Below, piece by piece: positions 50,028-62,017 of a stretch of DNA of 64,000 bases (the first letter of the stretch is position 1; every line of letters starts with the position of its first letter). Both the position numbers and the translations under genes were made by a program. The notes beneath the pieces are model-generated. The model was given only the letters and a program-made list of their open reading frames with translations. It was not told where the DNA came from and did not search any database. The DNA comes from Tubiluchus corallicola. Taxonomy: Eukaryota; Priapulida; Priapulimorpha; Priapulimorphida; Tubiluchidae. The DNA lies in the NCBI GenBank assembly GCA_030141605.1, contig JAQGDQ010000124.1:129001-193000 (forward strand), in the 5' to 3' direction.

Positions 50028-50620
50028 CAGCGAGTCATTTTCGTTATCTTACTTCCATTTTACATGGCCTGAGGTGTGCTTATGTTAAAATTCTATGATC
50101 CCAGTAAGAAGGTTTCTAGTAAAACTGTATTGCTATAAAACTTTTTCTATTTGCCCAGTTTTCTTGAAGTCTGCACAATATCAGTATTTCAATTTCTGAT
50201 TACTTGGAGTATTCACGTGAAAACAAGGAATAGTGGAAACCTTTTCTTTAGTTAAGTAATGTGGACAATTCCCTAGATAAGAGGAATGAGTATTCTTGCA
50301 AGTTTTGCATATGAATATGTTCTATGCTTGTTTCGTTGTAATCTTGTAGGGACGGTAGATTCATAAAGATACGTAATAGATCATTTTTATTCATGCATTA
50401 AAATTTTCTACTGTCTCTCTCTCTAGTGTATTGTAACTTGTGATTATTGCAAACAAAGCACACTTTATTAAATTATTTCACCTGGACACTATCCTAGCAG
50501 CAACATCATATGTAAAATAATGTGAAAATCATTCTCTTTTTGTGTATTTAAAAATTGACTGCATTGCTGTTGTGCTGCAGTAGTTACCTTTGAATAAATA
50601 TATTATTATATGCTAGAAAT
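50028..50620 (+). other. PIEZO: Piezo 3' UTR
   Basis: No open reading frame of note after the TAG stop. The first canonical polyadenylation signal (AATAAA) is at 50593-50598, about 570 bases after the stop, in an AT-rich context. Later AATAAA hexamers near 50902 and 51198 could give longer transcripts, the last lying right at the edge of a MITE. Confidence 0.5.
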
Positions 50621-51200
50621 ATGTTGATATTTATAGGTTGCTGTACTGCTGCAGTGTTTCTCAGTGTCGTTCAAAGATTCCTCTCTCTTCTGTGATTTTT
50701 TTTAAACTTTATTTTGTCGATAAGTAAACTATTCGCAATTGGTATTATTTAATAAGTTATTCTGTAGAGAAGGGAAGATGTTGAAGGAGAAGGTAGTGCC
50801 GTGTAAGCTTACGTTAGCATTTCCTCATCTGCCTGGAGTTTGAAATTCTTTATTCAATTTATAAATGCTGTTTTATAGCATATTTTAGTGAACGGGTTTT
50901 TAATAAAAAAATTATGGAGTCGCGTAGCATAATGTATGCTAATTTTGTTGTTGTTATTATTGCCAAATGTGCTATTATTTAGGACTGTTTTGTGTGATTG
51001 CATATTTAAGATGGTTTTATTTTATTTTTGAATAACCTACAACAATTTATAGCAGTAGTTCTATACATTACAGATACAGATGAGCTCAGCTCCACAATAT
51101 CCACTTGATACATATAATTGTATTTAAAATTGCAGATGGGAACTCTAATTATTCTATAATTAGAATATTTGTATTCTTCTAGTAAGATGTAGACATAATA

Positions 51201-51578
51201 AACCTTTTCATAGTTTCATTGTGCGTGCGTGCATTTGCTGTAGGTCAAAGGTTAAGTGTACCACAGCAATGCATCTTAATTACGACTGTTACGTGACATG
51301 TGGGTAAAGGAAAGCCGTCTGCCGCATCCGTTCAATAACTTCAGCCGTTTTATGTGGACGTTACTTAATTATTCATTTGTCTGTCTGTAGAGTGACTTGC
51401 TAGCAGGAATTTTGCTTGGGAACAAGAAAAAATGAACTAGGTAAGGCTCTAGCTTGTTGTTAAAACTGTTACTATTAGAATAGAATAGGCATTGTCAAGT
51501 GTACACAAATGCGTTGTCTGGTACGTGAACCTTTGACCTTTTCACGATCATCATCAATTGCTGGAACTTGAAAAGGCG
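51201..51578. mobile_element. MITE B copy 2
   Basis: 378 bp, flanked by TA, with inverted ends CCTTTTCATAGTTTC / CCTTTTCAAGTTCC. Internal TAGGTCAAAGGTT and its inverse CCTTTGACCTTTTCACGATC. Lies just downstream of the Piezo 3' UTR. Confidence 0.82.
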
Positions 51579-52617
51579 TATTGATCATTATTTTACAGCT
51601 TTAGAATAGTTAGTTTCTTATTCGTATTTTATGTGGTTCCGCACAGGTGTGCTATGCCGTTTGTGTCGTATTTTCTCTGCTTAATGGCTAACCTGTGCTG
51701 CTGTACTTTGTAGCTTTAGCTGTTGTATAAAGTGGAAGATGTTTTATTTTAATGTAAAATCAAAATTTTAGTGGACTTATAGCTCATATTGATTACTGCA
51801 GTAAGATTACTCGTAAGTACTTTAGTACTGCACTAGATTACCCTACTAATATTGCTAGATCATCGGATTTATTTGATAAGAAATTCAAAACTGTTAAGGC
51901 ACAGCAAATGTCATTTGTTTGTGAATAAGCCAAGCATACCCATTGGTAAATAAAATCTTGTATCACAAAATCAGATGTAATTTTACTAAATATTTACGTA
52001 TCTCACATCTGCTTGTGTAGAAAAAAGCAAGTATAAAAAAGAAAGGCAAGAAAGAGCATAGCTAAACAATTCATTTGTGCTGTGCCAGACTCTTGAAGAA
52101 AATTAAATAGGTATTTTTACTTTAGCATAATATTATCCAAATAATGTTCTGACTTGATTTTCATCTAACTCAAGCAAATTTCTTGCATTCTGCTGTAATT
52201 TATATAAAGTGTGCATTGTCTTTTACCCTGTTGGACGCCATTATCTGCTTATTTGTAAAAATAAAACAGTAACAATATACACTTTTGTTTGATTCATAAA
52301 TTAAGCAATTGCTTTTGTTATCATTCATATAATAATTTCAATACTGTGAGTATAAAAACTCTCACACAGGATTTATTTTTGTACAATTGAAACAAATTTG
52401 CTTGCATTAAATTAAATCTACACCTAAATCTGCACCATTTAATTATGCTATACAAAATGCATTTGTACTAAAACATATCTCAATGAATTTTCCCTGAGTG
52501 CTTTTGTACAAAATGAAAACTGACAAAATTAACCACATTTAACTCTTGACATGCATCAATAACATCTACTTTCATTATATTTTTTCATGTCATGGTGTTT
52601 TCAAGTCAGCATAATTT
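51579..52617. other. intergenic, no recognised feature
   Basis: AT-rich sequence between the MITE B copy and the hAT MITE. No coding or RNA signal seen. Confidence 0.5.
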
Positions 52618-52625
52618 TTGATACC

Positions 52626-52937
52626 CAGGGCTGGATTACGCTATAGGATGCAGCCTAGGGCCACTCCAGCCTGGGGGGAGGGCGTAAGTTTGAGGGACCC
52701 GCTAAAAGATTGTCATATATAATTTTTTGAAAAATAAGTGAATATTTTAATATTTTGCATTGGTAAATAATCCATTTAGCTTAAAATGAAACTTCAACTT
52801 TAAAAAAGAAGGCCTGGGAGTTTGAAAACCCAATTTTAAAAAAAGTGGCCCTTGTTTGTGGCCCCTTATTTGAGATACTGTGTCGGGACTCCATAATTTC
52901 ATTAGCCTGGAGGCCCCAAAATGTCATCATAACCCTG
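52626..52937. mobile_element. hAT-type MITE with perfect target duplication
   Basis: 312 bp starting CAGGGCTGGATTACG and ending ATCATAACCCTG, flanked on both sides by the same 8 bases TTGATACC (52618-52625 and 52938-52945). CAGGG ends plus an 8-bp duplication are diagnostic of hAT elements. Non-coding. Lies between the convergent ends of Piezo and the sulfotransferase. Confidence 0.9.
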
Positions 52938-53065
52938 TTGATACCCGATTACCGATATCCGATATCAACAATACCGATTAAGGGATTCTTGCAATGCATT
53001 CAGACACAACAATTTATACATATTAACAATAAACCATTCAAACAAACAAACGGACGTATATAAAA

Positions 53066-55135
53066 CTATCTGATAGCAGTGCTAACATTTGGGTGCTGAT
53101 TGTAGCCTGCAGTTCTTATGTATTCATTACACTCTGTGTTGATGACATGTAAATCTGCTGCACTCAAATCTGACGACCAGTTCTCGGAGCGCAGTTTCAT
53201 CTCGGAGTTAGCAACCTCATTTCTCTCTCTCATTTCATAATCTAACCAAACTTTCAGCTGATCTGTTTCTTGGAGACCTGTAAATCGTAGCAGCTTTTTT
53301 CCCGTGCCAACAGGATCCCTGTCTAGTTCCTCATAGCGTAGCAGCATGTAGTTGTTGGGATACTTGCTGGCAATTACTTTGCTTGTTTCCAACTCTTCTA
53401 CCATATATCTGCACAAATCTGAAACGTCTGAAATAAGTTTTGTACTGCCTGCTTTTGCACGACGAAGCCATCCTCGAGGGTCACGGATGAGGTGTACGAC
53501 TCTAACATCTATCAATGGGTCATTAAATAATGGAATCACGTCTATTAGTTTGGCACGTATGGTTTTAATCGCCACGTGTTTGTACATCTGGCATAATTCT
53601 TTATATTCGGTGTGATTCGTCACCAAGGCTTTTGCAACCGGACTCAAACAGACGTTCAAACGTCCGAGTTTTTTCTTCCCTTTCGTTCCACGAGGAGACA
53701 GTGGGCCTGTCAGGTGACAGTATCTCTCTGCATGATTAACATTGATAAGAGAAAGTTGCATTAGAGCCAGCGCCTGTTTGTAATGCAGTGGCAGTGGCCA
53801 GAAACCATTAGGTTTACACTGTACAGCATCAGCGAATATCATAGATTTCACTTCACTCAAAACTGATGCATTAGTTTTTGCTTGATCTATTAGGTCTTTC
53901 ATGTCTCCACCTGTTTTTCTTGCCATTTCGTCTAACCAGGTAAAATCTGGCGCTAGTGTCCTCATATTGAACCCTGCGTGTAAAGGCTCGTATATGTAAG
54001 ACACGTCGCCATGGTTATTGAAGAAGTTCCCGGTAAATGTTGATCCGGAGTGAAATCGACTTAGCACAATTATTCCCTTCTTTCTAGATGTCAGGTGATC
54101 TGAGAGACTCAACTGACCTAGTTCTAAGTGGTATTCTTTATGATTGTTCTCTTTTAACAAAAGGCCTCCTGCTATTTTTGCAATATCTGCAAAGTAAAGT
54201 CCAGACAACTTTAAACAGGCTTTATGGACCGTAATATTTTTATGTAGAACGCTGTTAGAATAAATACTTGTTAAAAAAAGTAAACACCAAAATATTATGA
54301 CAAATTATCATGTCTAGTTGACAGTTTTAGGTTTTATAAGTTGAACTAAATTAAGAATGAAAGACAGCGTAGCAGATATACCACTAAAACATGTTTATTT
54401 ATTAACTCGAAATTATTTTATGCTCTGATTTTCATGCATTTAAAAGTTTAGAATAAGACAAACAATCGTTAGGCAGCAACACTAGAGTGCATAAAATGAT
54501 AACAATCAAAGTTATTTTATTTACAAGGCAATTTGATTTTGTAAGTAAGCCTGAGTAAGGTCTGCTATCCTTATTACAGTTGCCTTTAACAGTTGTGTGA
54601 ATTTTATTCTCATTCCGCGATGTTCTTTTATGCTTTTATAGTTGTGAATATCGATTTTTTATGGCAAATAAAGATTATTATATTATATTATATTATTGTG
54701 AAAACAGCTTATAATAACTATTTTAGCAAACAAAAGTCTAAACACGTTAGTTTTTGCATTGATATGAAAAAATATTAATCCTTCATTTCTTATTATCATT
54801 TTTTACTAAAGTGTTGGACAGAACACGCCAGAAATTACTTGTGGCGTATTAATTGATTATCTAAAACACTCAGTGTGCACTAAAGTAAAGATGTTTTGCA
54901 TGTTTTTATAAGCACGGAATTAAGTCACAAGAAACACGGTTTCTGTTCGTAATAAAAAATAAAATAATTCAATAACTTTCAGCTTACCGTGATTAGAAAT
55001 ATTTTCCTTTATTTCTACTGGAAAATCATAGTACTTGTACACATACAAAGCAAACGAACAGAAGAACAATCCGACGGCAACTCTCACAGTATGATTTTGA
55101 GTGGTAGACATTGACATGACTTGAACATTCTTCAT
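53066..55135 (-). CDS. carbohydrate sulfotransferase, CHST1/3/5/7-like
   Basis: Two coding exons on the - strand: 55135-54988 and 54186-53066 (148+1121 nt), 422 residues. Transfers sulfate from PAPS to sugar hydroxyls in the Golgi. The N-terminus is a short cytosolic tail, a single anchor (VRVAVGLFFCSFALYVYKYY, type II) and a stem. The 5'-phosphosulfate-binding motif is SRFHSGSTFTG, followed by the family's YIYEPLHAG. The 3'-phosphate motif is VVHLIRDPRGWLRRA. Length is usual for the family (about 390-480). Start: the 1,143-base open frame reaching 54208 begins with TTG, not ATG. The TTTGCAG acceptor before 54186 joins in phase 1 to CACG|GTAAGC at 54988. Of three close ATGs I took the first (55135). 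The exact sugar acceptor cannot be read from sequence. Convergent with Piezo. Confidence 0.92.
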
Positions 55136-55182
55136 CAATGTCAAAATTGTACGCGCTTCGCAGTCTACATGGACATTTACGA

Positions 55183-55381
55183 ACTGAACAATATTCTTAT
55201 GAAAATGCGCTAACCGCAACGCAAAGAATAAATAACGCACGTAGCTTGTTTAATGTCATCCAGCAACCACGAGTTTATTATTGTCATTAAGCTCAAGTTC
55301 AACTTACCTGAACGCTGTAATTATATACGCTTTCCGGCTGAGTAGCCGTGACAAATTACCACCCTTAGTAATCTATATAAA
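55183..55381 (-). promoter_or_regulatory. possible sulfotransferase promoter and 5' UTR exon
   Basis: Reading the - strand, a TATA-like TTTATATAG (55373-55381) is followed about 65 bases later by CAG|GTAAGTT (donor at 55308), and then an acceptor TTGTTCAG before 55183. This would give a short non-coding first exon and a 5' UTR that contains a minimal upstream ATG-TAG. These are motif matches only. Confidence 0.3.
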
Positions 55382-55539
55382 TCTCCCCCAAAACCTAGTA
55401 GCTTTAAGAAGAGCAGGTCAGTGGCCTTTTCGAGCTTTGTGCAGACCAAAACTAAGGTAATCAGATAAATAAGCCCATATAAATTAGAAAAAAACACAAT
55501 TTATTGCAGAATTTTACTGTACTCATTAAAAAAGTTCGA

Positions 55540-55582
55540 GCTTGATGATGACGATGATGATCATGACGATGATGATGATAAT
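55540..55582. repeat. (GATGAC/GATGAT)n microsatellite
   Basis: Short run of GATGATGACGATGATGATCA-like repeats upstream of the sulfotransferase. Confidence 0.8.
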
Positions 55583-55902
55583 GATAGCAAATTCAAAAAT
55601 TTAAAGCGAAAAAACATTAGGTGCAAAATTAACATTTTGAGAAGTAGCAATAAAAATTACAAGCGCACTGAGATACTAGGTCTTCAGAAACGTAATAATA
55701 GTATATAAAGCCATTTTTGATGAATTTTAATTTTTGTAGGCGCCGTCCACAATTTTAGTTCACAATATATATATTTAAGCAATAATTTGCATTAAAAAAT
55801 ACTTTGTTATGCCCTTAGTATAACTCAACTAAAATCACAGGAGACCTAAGAAGTGGACTTACGGTAAGCCACCTAAGTATTAAGTGATTAGTTACACATA
55901 TA

Positions 55903-56361
55903 CCGTATTTTCCCGTGTATAAGAGACCCTTGTGTATAAGAGACCCCTTCAATTTTTAGGCAAAAATTCTGGAAAAAAGTTTTTTCAGACGGACATTTTT
56001 AGAGGGTAAAGTACAACTTTTTTCAACTCAGTGCGGTACTGAAAACAAAATAAAACCAGTTAATGTGTTGTAGAAAAAGAGTACTGGTATATATTAAAGT
56101 GCGTACCTGCAAACCTGTAACAGGAAAAGAGAAATGTAACGAGGAGATAATGCCTGTGTCACGATGCTTGTATTGCTTACAACCGCTTCATAGTCGAACG
56201 CGACACGCAAAACAGTTGTAGAGCACTTATTTCTTTAAAATCATTAGTGTCACAATTTATGCATCTTATTGAAAAGACTTACTCCCATGTATAAGAGACC
56301 CCCTATTTTTAAAGTGAAAATTCTGAGCAAAAAAGGGTCTCTTATACACGGGAAAATACGG
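55903..56361. mobile_element. TIR element (MITE), 459 bp
   Basis: Identical 27-bp inverted ends (beginning CCGTATTTTCCCGTGTATAA, ending in GAGACCC) flanked by TA (55901-55902, 56362-56363). The motif TGTATAAGAGACCCC also recurs inside in direct orientation. No open frame, so it is non-autonomous. Confidence 0.9.
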
Positions 56362-56363
56362 TA

Positions 56364-57820
56364 ATTAGTAAAAGAGACTGTTAATATTAAAAATGAAAAA
56401 TATGGGAAATCCAAGTGACAAACAATAAACAGGTTAATGTACGAGAAGAAAAGATTTTAACTGAATTGTAATCAGCAATTACAATAGTTTAAGGTCACGT
56501 AGCAACAATTCCATGTGCTTGCTAACTAAACGTGTGAAAAATGGAATGAATCATAATAAATCCATTACCCTCATTATAACAGCAGTAGCTGGTATAAACA
56601 TAATCGCAATCGTATTATGTAGTATAAGTTTATGTATTGTACATTAACTGTGCTATTTGGAATTATCTAGATGATTGTCAAATATATCCGGGAAAGCTCA
56701 TATGCTTACATATGTGGATAAACTTATCAGCATATTACCACACACTGGTAAGCTTATTGTAATAACGTATGAACACTAAGCGAATTATAAATAGGCACAG
56801 ATCTACTATGCATTATTACGTATTTTTTTCACAAATATTGCGTATTAAATTGTATTGAGCATGCTTCGTGATGTGTTCTTTTACGCGACACAGTTCAATC
56901 AGATACTTGAAATAACACAAAACCACAATTAACAGAAGTCATCAACCCCATTTCTTTCGTATAGCCAAAATCATTTCTGAAGACTGGTTTGTAAAATTCT
57001 AATCATTGCTTGACTACGTGCGATATCTTAAGGTGCTTTGTGAAAAAACATAATGCAAGTTTGGATCAGAGGCATAACATTCATGTAGGTGTTTTTCATT
57101 ATGTAATCGAAGCATTGTCATAATTCATTTATTTTGATTTCTCCATGCTTCATCCCATATAAATCTGTATTATCAGGGCAGGAACCAGGAAGAACATGAT
57201 TTTATCAAAAGTTCGCATTCATACATTGAAAACTGATACAAGGTCTACGTGTAAAATGTTAGAAAAGCATCGCAACTGCATCATTTAAACCCACGCAGGC
57301 ATCAGATCATAATTCTTTTTAATCGCTTGTTTCTTGTTAGTTTCTTTTTGTGTTGGAAAACTATTGGGGCAATAATTGAAAATGGTTAATTAGCGTAAGC
57401 ACCTATCTGTTCGTCCGGTATCTGTAAGACGAACGTATTGCCAGGTTGGTGGGGATCAACCGTGCAGTTTCTTGCTCAACTGAAGTGTCGAAGTTTCTCA
57501 GATATTTCGTCATTGGTATCGGAAACCACACTGATTTCAAAAATCCATCAATGCAAAAATGGGTAAATAATTACTTACTACGTTGGACAATCACATAAAT
57601 TTCTTACTCAAAATGATTAAATAAAAAATGTTATTATAAAATAGTGTATAGGCTAATAATAAATTTCACGAAAATAAGCAAAAAGTAGTAAACGCAAACT
57701 CTACATTTCTCGTAAATTCAGGCTAACACTGCACTCTTATGTGCCGAATCCATTTAACCAATTATAAATTTTCTTAATGCCAAGTGACTTCGCGTACTAA
57801 TTGGTCACAATACTCGTTTT
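56364..57820. other. intergenic, no recognised feature
   Basis: AT-rich, no coding or RNA gene signal. Between the sulfotransferase promoter side and the PDIA6 3' end. Confidence 0.4.
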
Positions 57821-57982
57821 TCTGCTCCTGTTACCCTGTATACCTCTAGATTCAGAACAGTTGCTCATAAATCAGTTTTGCCACGGGTTTCTTATTTGTG
57901 GAATTCCGTACCTGAAAACCACAGTCTCATTCGATTCAAGAAGTTGTTCAACAAATGCCTTCTACCACTGGCAAATTATTAA
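57821..57982 (+). mobile_element. LINE 3' coding fragment
   Basis: Frame reading RFRTVAHKSVLPRVSYLWNS followed by VPENHSLIRFKKLF and a stop. This is the usual last segment of a CR1/jockey-like RT protein (conserved LWNSLP-like core). Confidence 0.7.
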
Positions 57983-59040
57983 TGTGAAGTCTATATTTTT
58001 GGACATGTATTCATATTTATCATTTTCTGTTGAGTCCCTTTTCTGAGTGGTTGATCCACTTGTTTGGGTTATTTGTGCAAAGAAATGTTTGGCACAACAA
58101 CAAATACAATACTTAATGAATGCATGCAAAACCTAACGGCTGGGCGCACTCGTTGTGGCAGGACCGGAATCTGTCTCATGAGCACAGATAATCCATTAGG
58201 ATAATACAGCAGACTAGAGGAGATATAGTTCAGGTATGTAAACATTTTTAATCGCAGATTAATAGCAGCATGCAGCTTAAAAACGCCTCTTCCATTTGGT
58301 AATCCTGGTCATTTTCCTGACAATCACCCATTCACTTACTAATCAGGTCCAGTATTACAGCAAAAGGTCTAAGTTTTAAATTGTCTTGTCAATGACAGAG
58401 ATACATACCATACATTACATCTAGAGCCATTTATTTCATTTTTAAAGCAGTTTTTGTATTTGCAAAAATTTTACACATTATTGCAATATAAAAAGTAAAT
58501 CCAACAGTTTTATTTTATCAAAGTTAAAACTTTTTGCTGTGAGATCTAAAGGCCTGGGTTTAGCTGAGAATCAAATATTTCTTTAGGCCGAGTAATATAC
58601 GATTTCCATTGAAATTTAGATCTTAACTCTAATAAAGATTGCAAATTTGCTGAGCTGGATTAAAAATTCATTTCATTCATTTGTCTCGCTGCAAATACCT
58701 AAAAATGAAGCTGCCCCAATGTTATCTTTAAATAATGATACCCTTGACAATGAATCAGGAAATTGCAGCCCCCCATAAAATTTCACACGTAAGAATATTA
58801 AAGAAACTAATTTTGAGATTGTAATTTTATTAGTTTGGAGCTTTCATACCACAATGCAGAAAATGGTGGAAAAGAGGCAAGGTATTTAATACCTGCCGAG
58901 ATGTTCACTTTCATAGGTCACAGTACATTGAACACGCTGAATATATTAAAGCATGATAATCAGAAAAGTAATTCACAGTTCACAGGAGAGACTACAAATA
59001 GCATTAAAACAACAATCCAGGCAAACTTTATGATTTACAG
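57983..59040. other. intergenic, no recognised feature
   Basis: Possibly the untranslated 3' end of the LINE fragment at the left. Otherwise nothing recognised. Confidence 0.35.
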
Positions 59041-59394
59041 TCCAGTGGTCATCAACATCATTATATTGTGCCTTAATACAGTGAAATCACGGGCCACTTT
59101 TGCATAGATGTAATTGTGGTTTTGTGCAGTCCAGCGGTCATCAACATCATTATATCGTGCCTTAATACAGTGAAATCACGACCACTTTTGCATAGATGTA
59201 ATTGTGGACTTGTGCAGTCCAGCGGTCATCAACATCATTATATTGTGCCTTAATACAGTCAAATCACGGCCACTTTCGCATAGATGTAATTGTGGTCTTG
59301 TGCAGTCCAGTGGTCATCAACATCATTATATTGTGCCTTAATACAGTCAAAGCACGGCCACTTTTGCATAGATGTAATTGTGGTCTTGTGCATT
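59041..59394. repeat. 88-bp minisatellite, 4 copies
   Basis: Four units starting at 59041, 59130, 59218 and 59306 (TCCAGYGGTCATCAACATCA, CTTAATACAG, GCATAGATGTAATTGTGG). They differ by single bases and one 1-bp indel. Confidence 0.95.
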
Positions 59395-60228
59395 ATGATA
59401 TGGGCAGTTCCATTGCTGGTACTGAGTGGTTTGCAAACTTGTGTTTCGTGAGGAAAATGCAGAACGTTTATTTACTGTAAAAATTTATTACAAGAACCAG
59501 AAAACCAACAGATGTACATGTACGCCACTTGTGTGACCGAACAAGTAACTGTATCAGTATGTGTATACAGTAATTAAAGCACACGTGACTAAGTTTATAA
59601 ACTTCCATTACGTGTAGTATGGATCATGTTCAACAGCAGGAAGAAACAAACAAAATTCTATCATATGAAGATACCGTATACAACAAGATCAAAAGATCAG
59701 TGCATTGTTGACAAACAAGCAAGGTTTTACAAAACAAAGTACTAGAAGACGTCATAAACTACTTCTCACATTCTATTGAGCACTCATGTTGATAAAAATG
59801 ATGGCAAAATCAATGATGTTTTATTACTTCTAAATACTTAAGATAATAACCAACGGTGGGAACCATTAGAATTATGAACATCACCACACTATGTAAAATT
59901 TTATACAAATACTGACATTTTATACACTTTGTACAATCGTAGTCATCAACTTATAGTCAACACTGTTTTCAAGATTAGAAAAAGCAATTCTATGAAAAGG
60001 ACTGAAAACCAAGAAATAAAGTTATTACATATTACAAGCATGGCATATCACATCTGCTTACTGACGACCAGAAGGAAACTGTGAAAACTTAGAACTTCCT
60101 CGTATAAACTGTAAGACCAACCGTTGCAACGAATTCATTCAACATTGTTTTTACAAAAATCGTATTAAAGGAACAGTACGTTTATTTCTTTCACACAGGT
60201 GAAGATTTCCTTACACGTGGATATCCTA
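59395..60228. other. intergenic region and PDIA6 3' flank
   Basis: No coding signal. The right end holds the PDIA6 3' UTR, with its AATAAA at 60181-60186. Confidence 0.45.
60181..60186 (-). terminator. PDIA6: PDIA6 polyadenylation signal
   Basis: Canonical AATAAA on the - strand, 43 bases past the TGA stop, in an AT-rich context. Confidence 0.6.
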
Positions 60229-62017
60229 TCAAAGTTCATCCTTTTCCTTTGTGTCGTCCAGATCATCTAGCTCCACATCACTTAGATCAATGTCATCTTC
60301 TGCTGGTAGCTATGAAAATAAAATCGGAATATACTGAAAATTACATCAAACGCATTAGTACAATTAATGGGGCCAGATAGGCAGTCGTAGTGAACTAAAA
60401 CATGGTTACACACTGGCTAAGAGTAAATTATTAACACTGTTTAAATGCAGGAAATGGATTTTTTTATTGAACAACGGTGTCATTCGGAAAACAACAGAAA
60501 GCCACTGTTTAGTATGTTTAACAGTAGTATGGTTTTAGAATGCAAATGCATATAATTCCAGTATCATGTGTATTTCAACTGGCAAGCCTGATTTGTTTCC
60601 AAGAAAATTACAAGAAAACAAAAATTTTATAAATCTGAATTAATGCAAATACAATGTGTTTCTTACCTCACCATCTTTACCATCCCATGGTTCTGTAGAT
60701 TCTATAGTTGGTAACGTTGCTCCTTTAACTGGTGCCGTTGACCCTCGACCGACTGATAATTCTCTGCAAAATCAAATCTAATCATATAAAATGATTTCAC
60801 AACACTGTAAAAGGACAAAGACACCTATTTACAGTCACTGGGACAACAGACAACATTAGCCATAGGCTACTATAAGCTACTCTTAACGAATACAACAACA
60901 CTGAGATGCCACAAATAAATAACAGAGATAACAACTGTTTGCGCCAATGCAGGTGGTAGTGAGATTCGAACTCGGGCTGTAAGCAAAGGTGCACCCACAT
61001 GTTACCTTAACCACTTAACCACCCGTATTTTCTAAAATCAATTTTAAGTGAATTTGGTTTTGAGAAAATTGCTTCAGGGCTAAATACCAATAAAATGAGG
61101 CTGCCTTACACTCAGACATGGCAACAACATTACAAACAAACAAAAAAGACACACAGGACTCTATTACAAGGTAAAATTGGCTGTATCATAATTATAATCG
61201 AAGGGAACATTCAACGACTCTACGCTAAATAAAATCCAATAAGAATTAAGTAACCTACCTTAAGAATTCGTGAATTCCAGTTTCACTAAATGCTCCTTTT
61301 AATATAGCGTATTTCATTTTTCTAGCATTTACAGCAGCCATCGCCTACAAATAAATTACACAGTTATTCGGAACACTACAGCAGACTGACGTTACTAATT
61401 GGATATACACATTAGACATCCAATTTCTCTAACACAAGGCAAGAAAAATAGCGAAATGATCATAGTGCTTGGCTGCAAAGTTAAAACAATGCCAGCTCTG
61501 GTTAGTAAATGGAAAGGTAACCGCCAGAAAAATATCTTCTGTGTAGTTTTAACTGCCGTGTCGCCTCTCCTGTTTATTTCTCTGAGGAGGATATAACACA
61601 TCTGAATGGAGAAAAGACACCTGCAATTTTTCAACATCAGGACTCGAGCACAACTCAATTAATTAATTATACAAAACTAATTATAGTTCACATTTCCTTC
61701 TATTTTTTTTAAACAAATTAATTTTAAATTGCTCTCTGTTTCTATAAATTCATCCGTGAGTGTCACCACAGTTGGTGTGCATACACACACAACGTCTTAC
61801 ATGTAGGATGAACTGCTTGAATATACGGGTCCAACTTGCGTCCAATCAACTCCACCAACTGATTGTGGTTCGTAAGTCTACGCGATTATCTGTATAGTTA
61901 TCAATTAACTTAGTACATCAATTCATTGATCCATTAATACTTACAGGGTAACCAAAGCCTCCAATACCTAGAGCTTCTTCAAGATTTGGTTGTGCAGCTG
62001 CTTCTGCCCAAACCCAC
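60229..62017 (-). CDS. PDIA6: protein disulfide isomerase A6, 3' exons (partial)
   Basis: ER-lumen thiol-disulfide oxidoreductase. Four terminal coding exons on the - strand: 62017-61945, 61344-61259, 60763-60667 and 60309-60229, in frame. They encode [39 protein letters not shown], then [47 protein letters not shown] and a C-terminal KDEL retrieval signal, the characteristic PDIA6/P5 ending. Only the part after the second thioredoxin domain is here. The CxxC active sites and signal peptide lie beyond base 64000. An AATAAA signal (60181-60186) lies 43 bases after the stop. Between the conserved DDL and KDEL there are five extra residues (DDTKE), compared with vertebrate PDIA6 as I recall it. 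Confidence 0.95.
60951..61026 (-). mobile_element. tRNA-derived sequence (SINE head) in PDIA6 intron
   Basis: On the - strand GGTGGTTAAGTGGTTAAGGT (A box) and GAGTTCGAATCTCAC (B box) at tRNA spacing, ending CTACCACC, which pairs partly with the start. The anticodon arm is poor, so it is probably a pseudo-tRNA or SINE head rather than a working tRNA. Confidence 0.6.

Noticed and set aside
53352-53615. 87-codon + strand frame opposite the sulfotransferase
   Set aside because: Antisense shadow of a conserved coding exon, with no independent family signal.
54187-54251. Extension of the sulfotransferase exon to a strong acceptor at 54251
   Set aside because: The phase does not match the membrane-anchor exon (needs phase 1, gives phase 2). 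The inner TTTGCAG acceptor fits.
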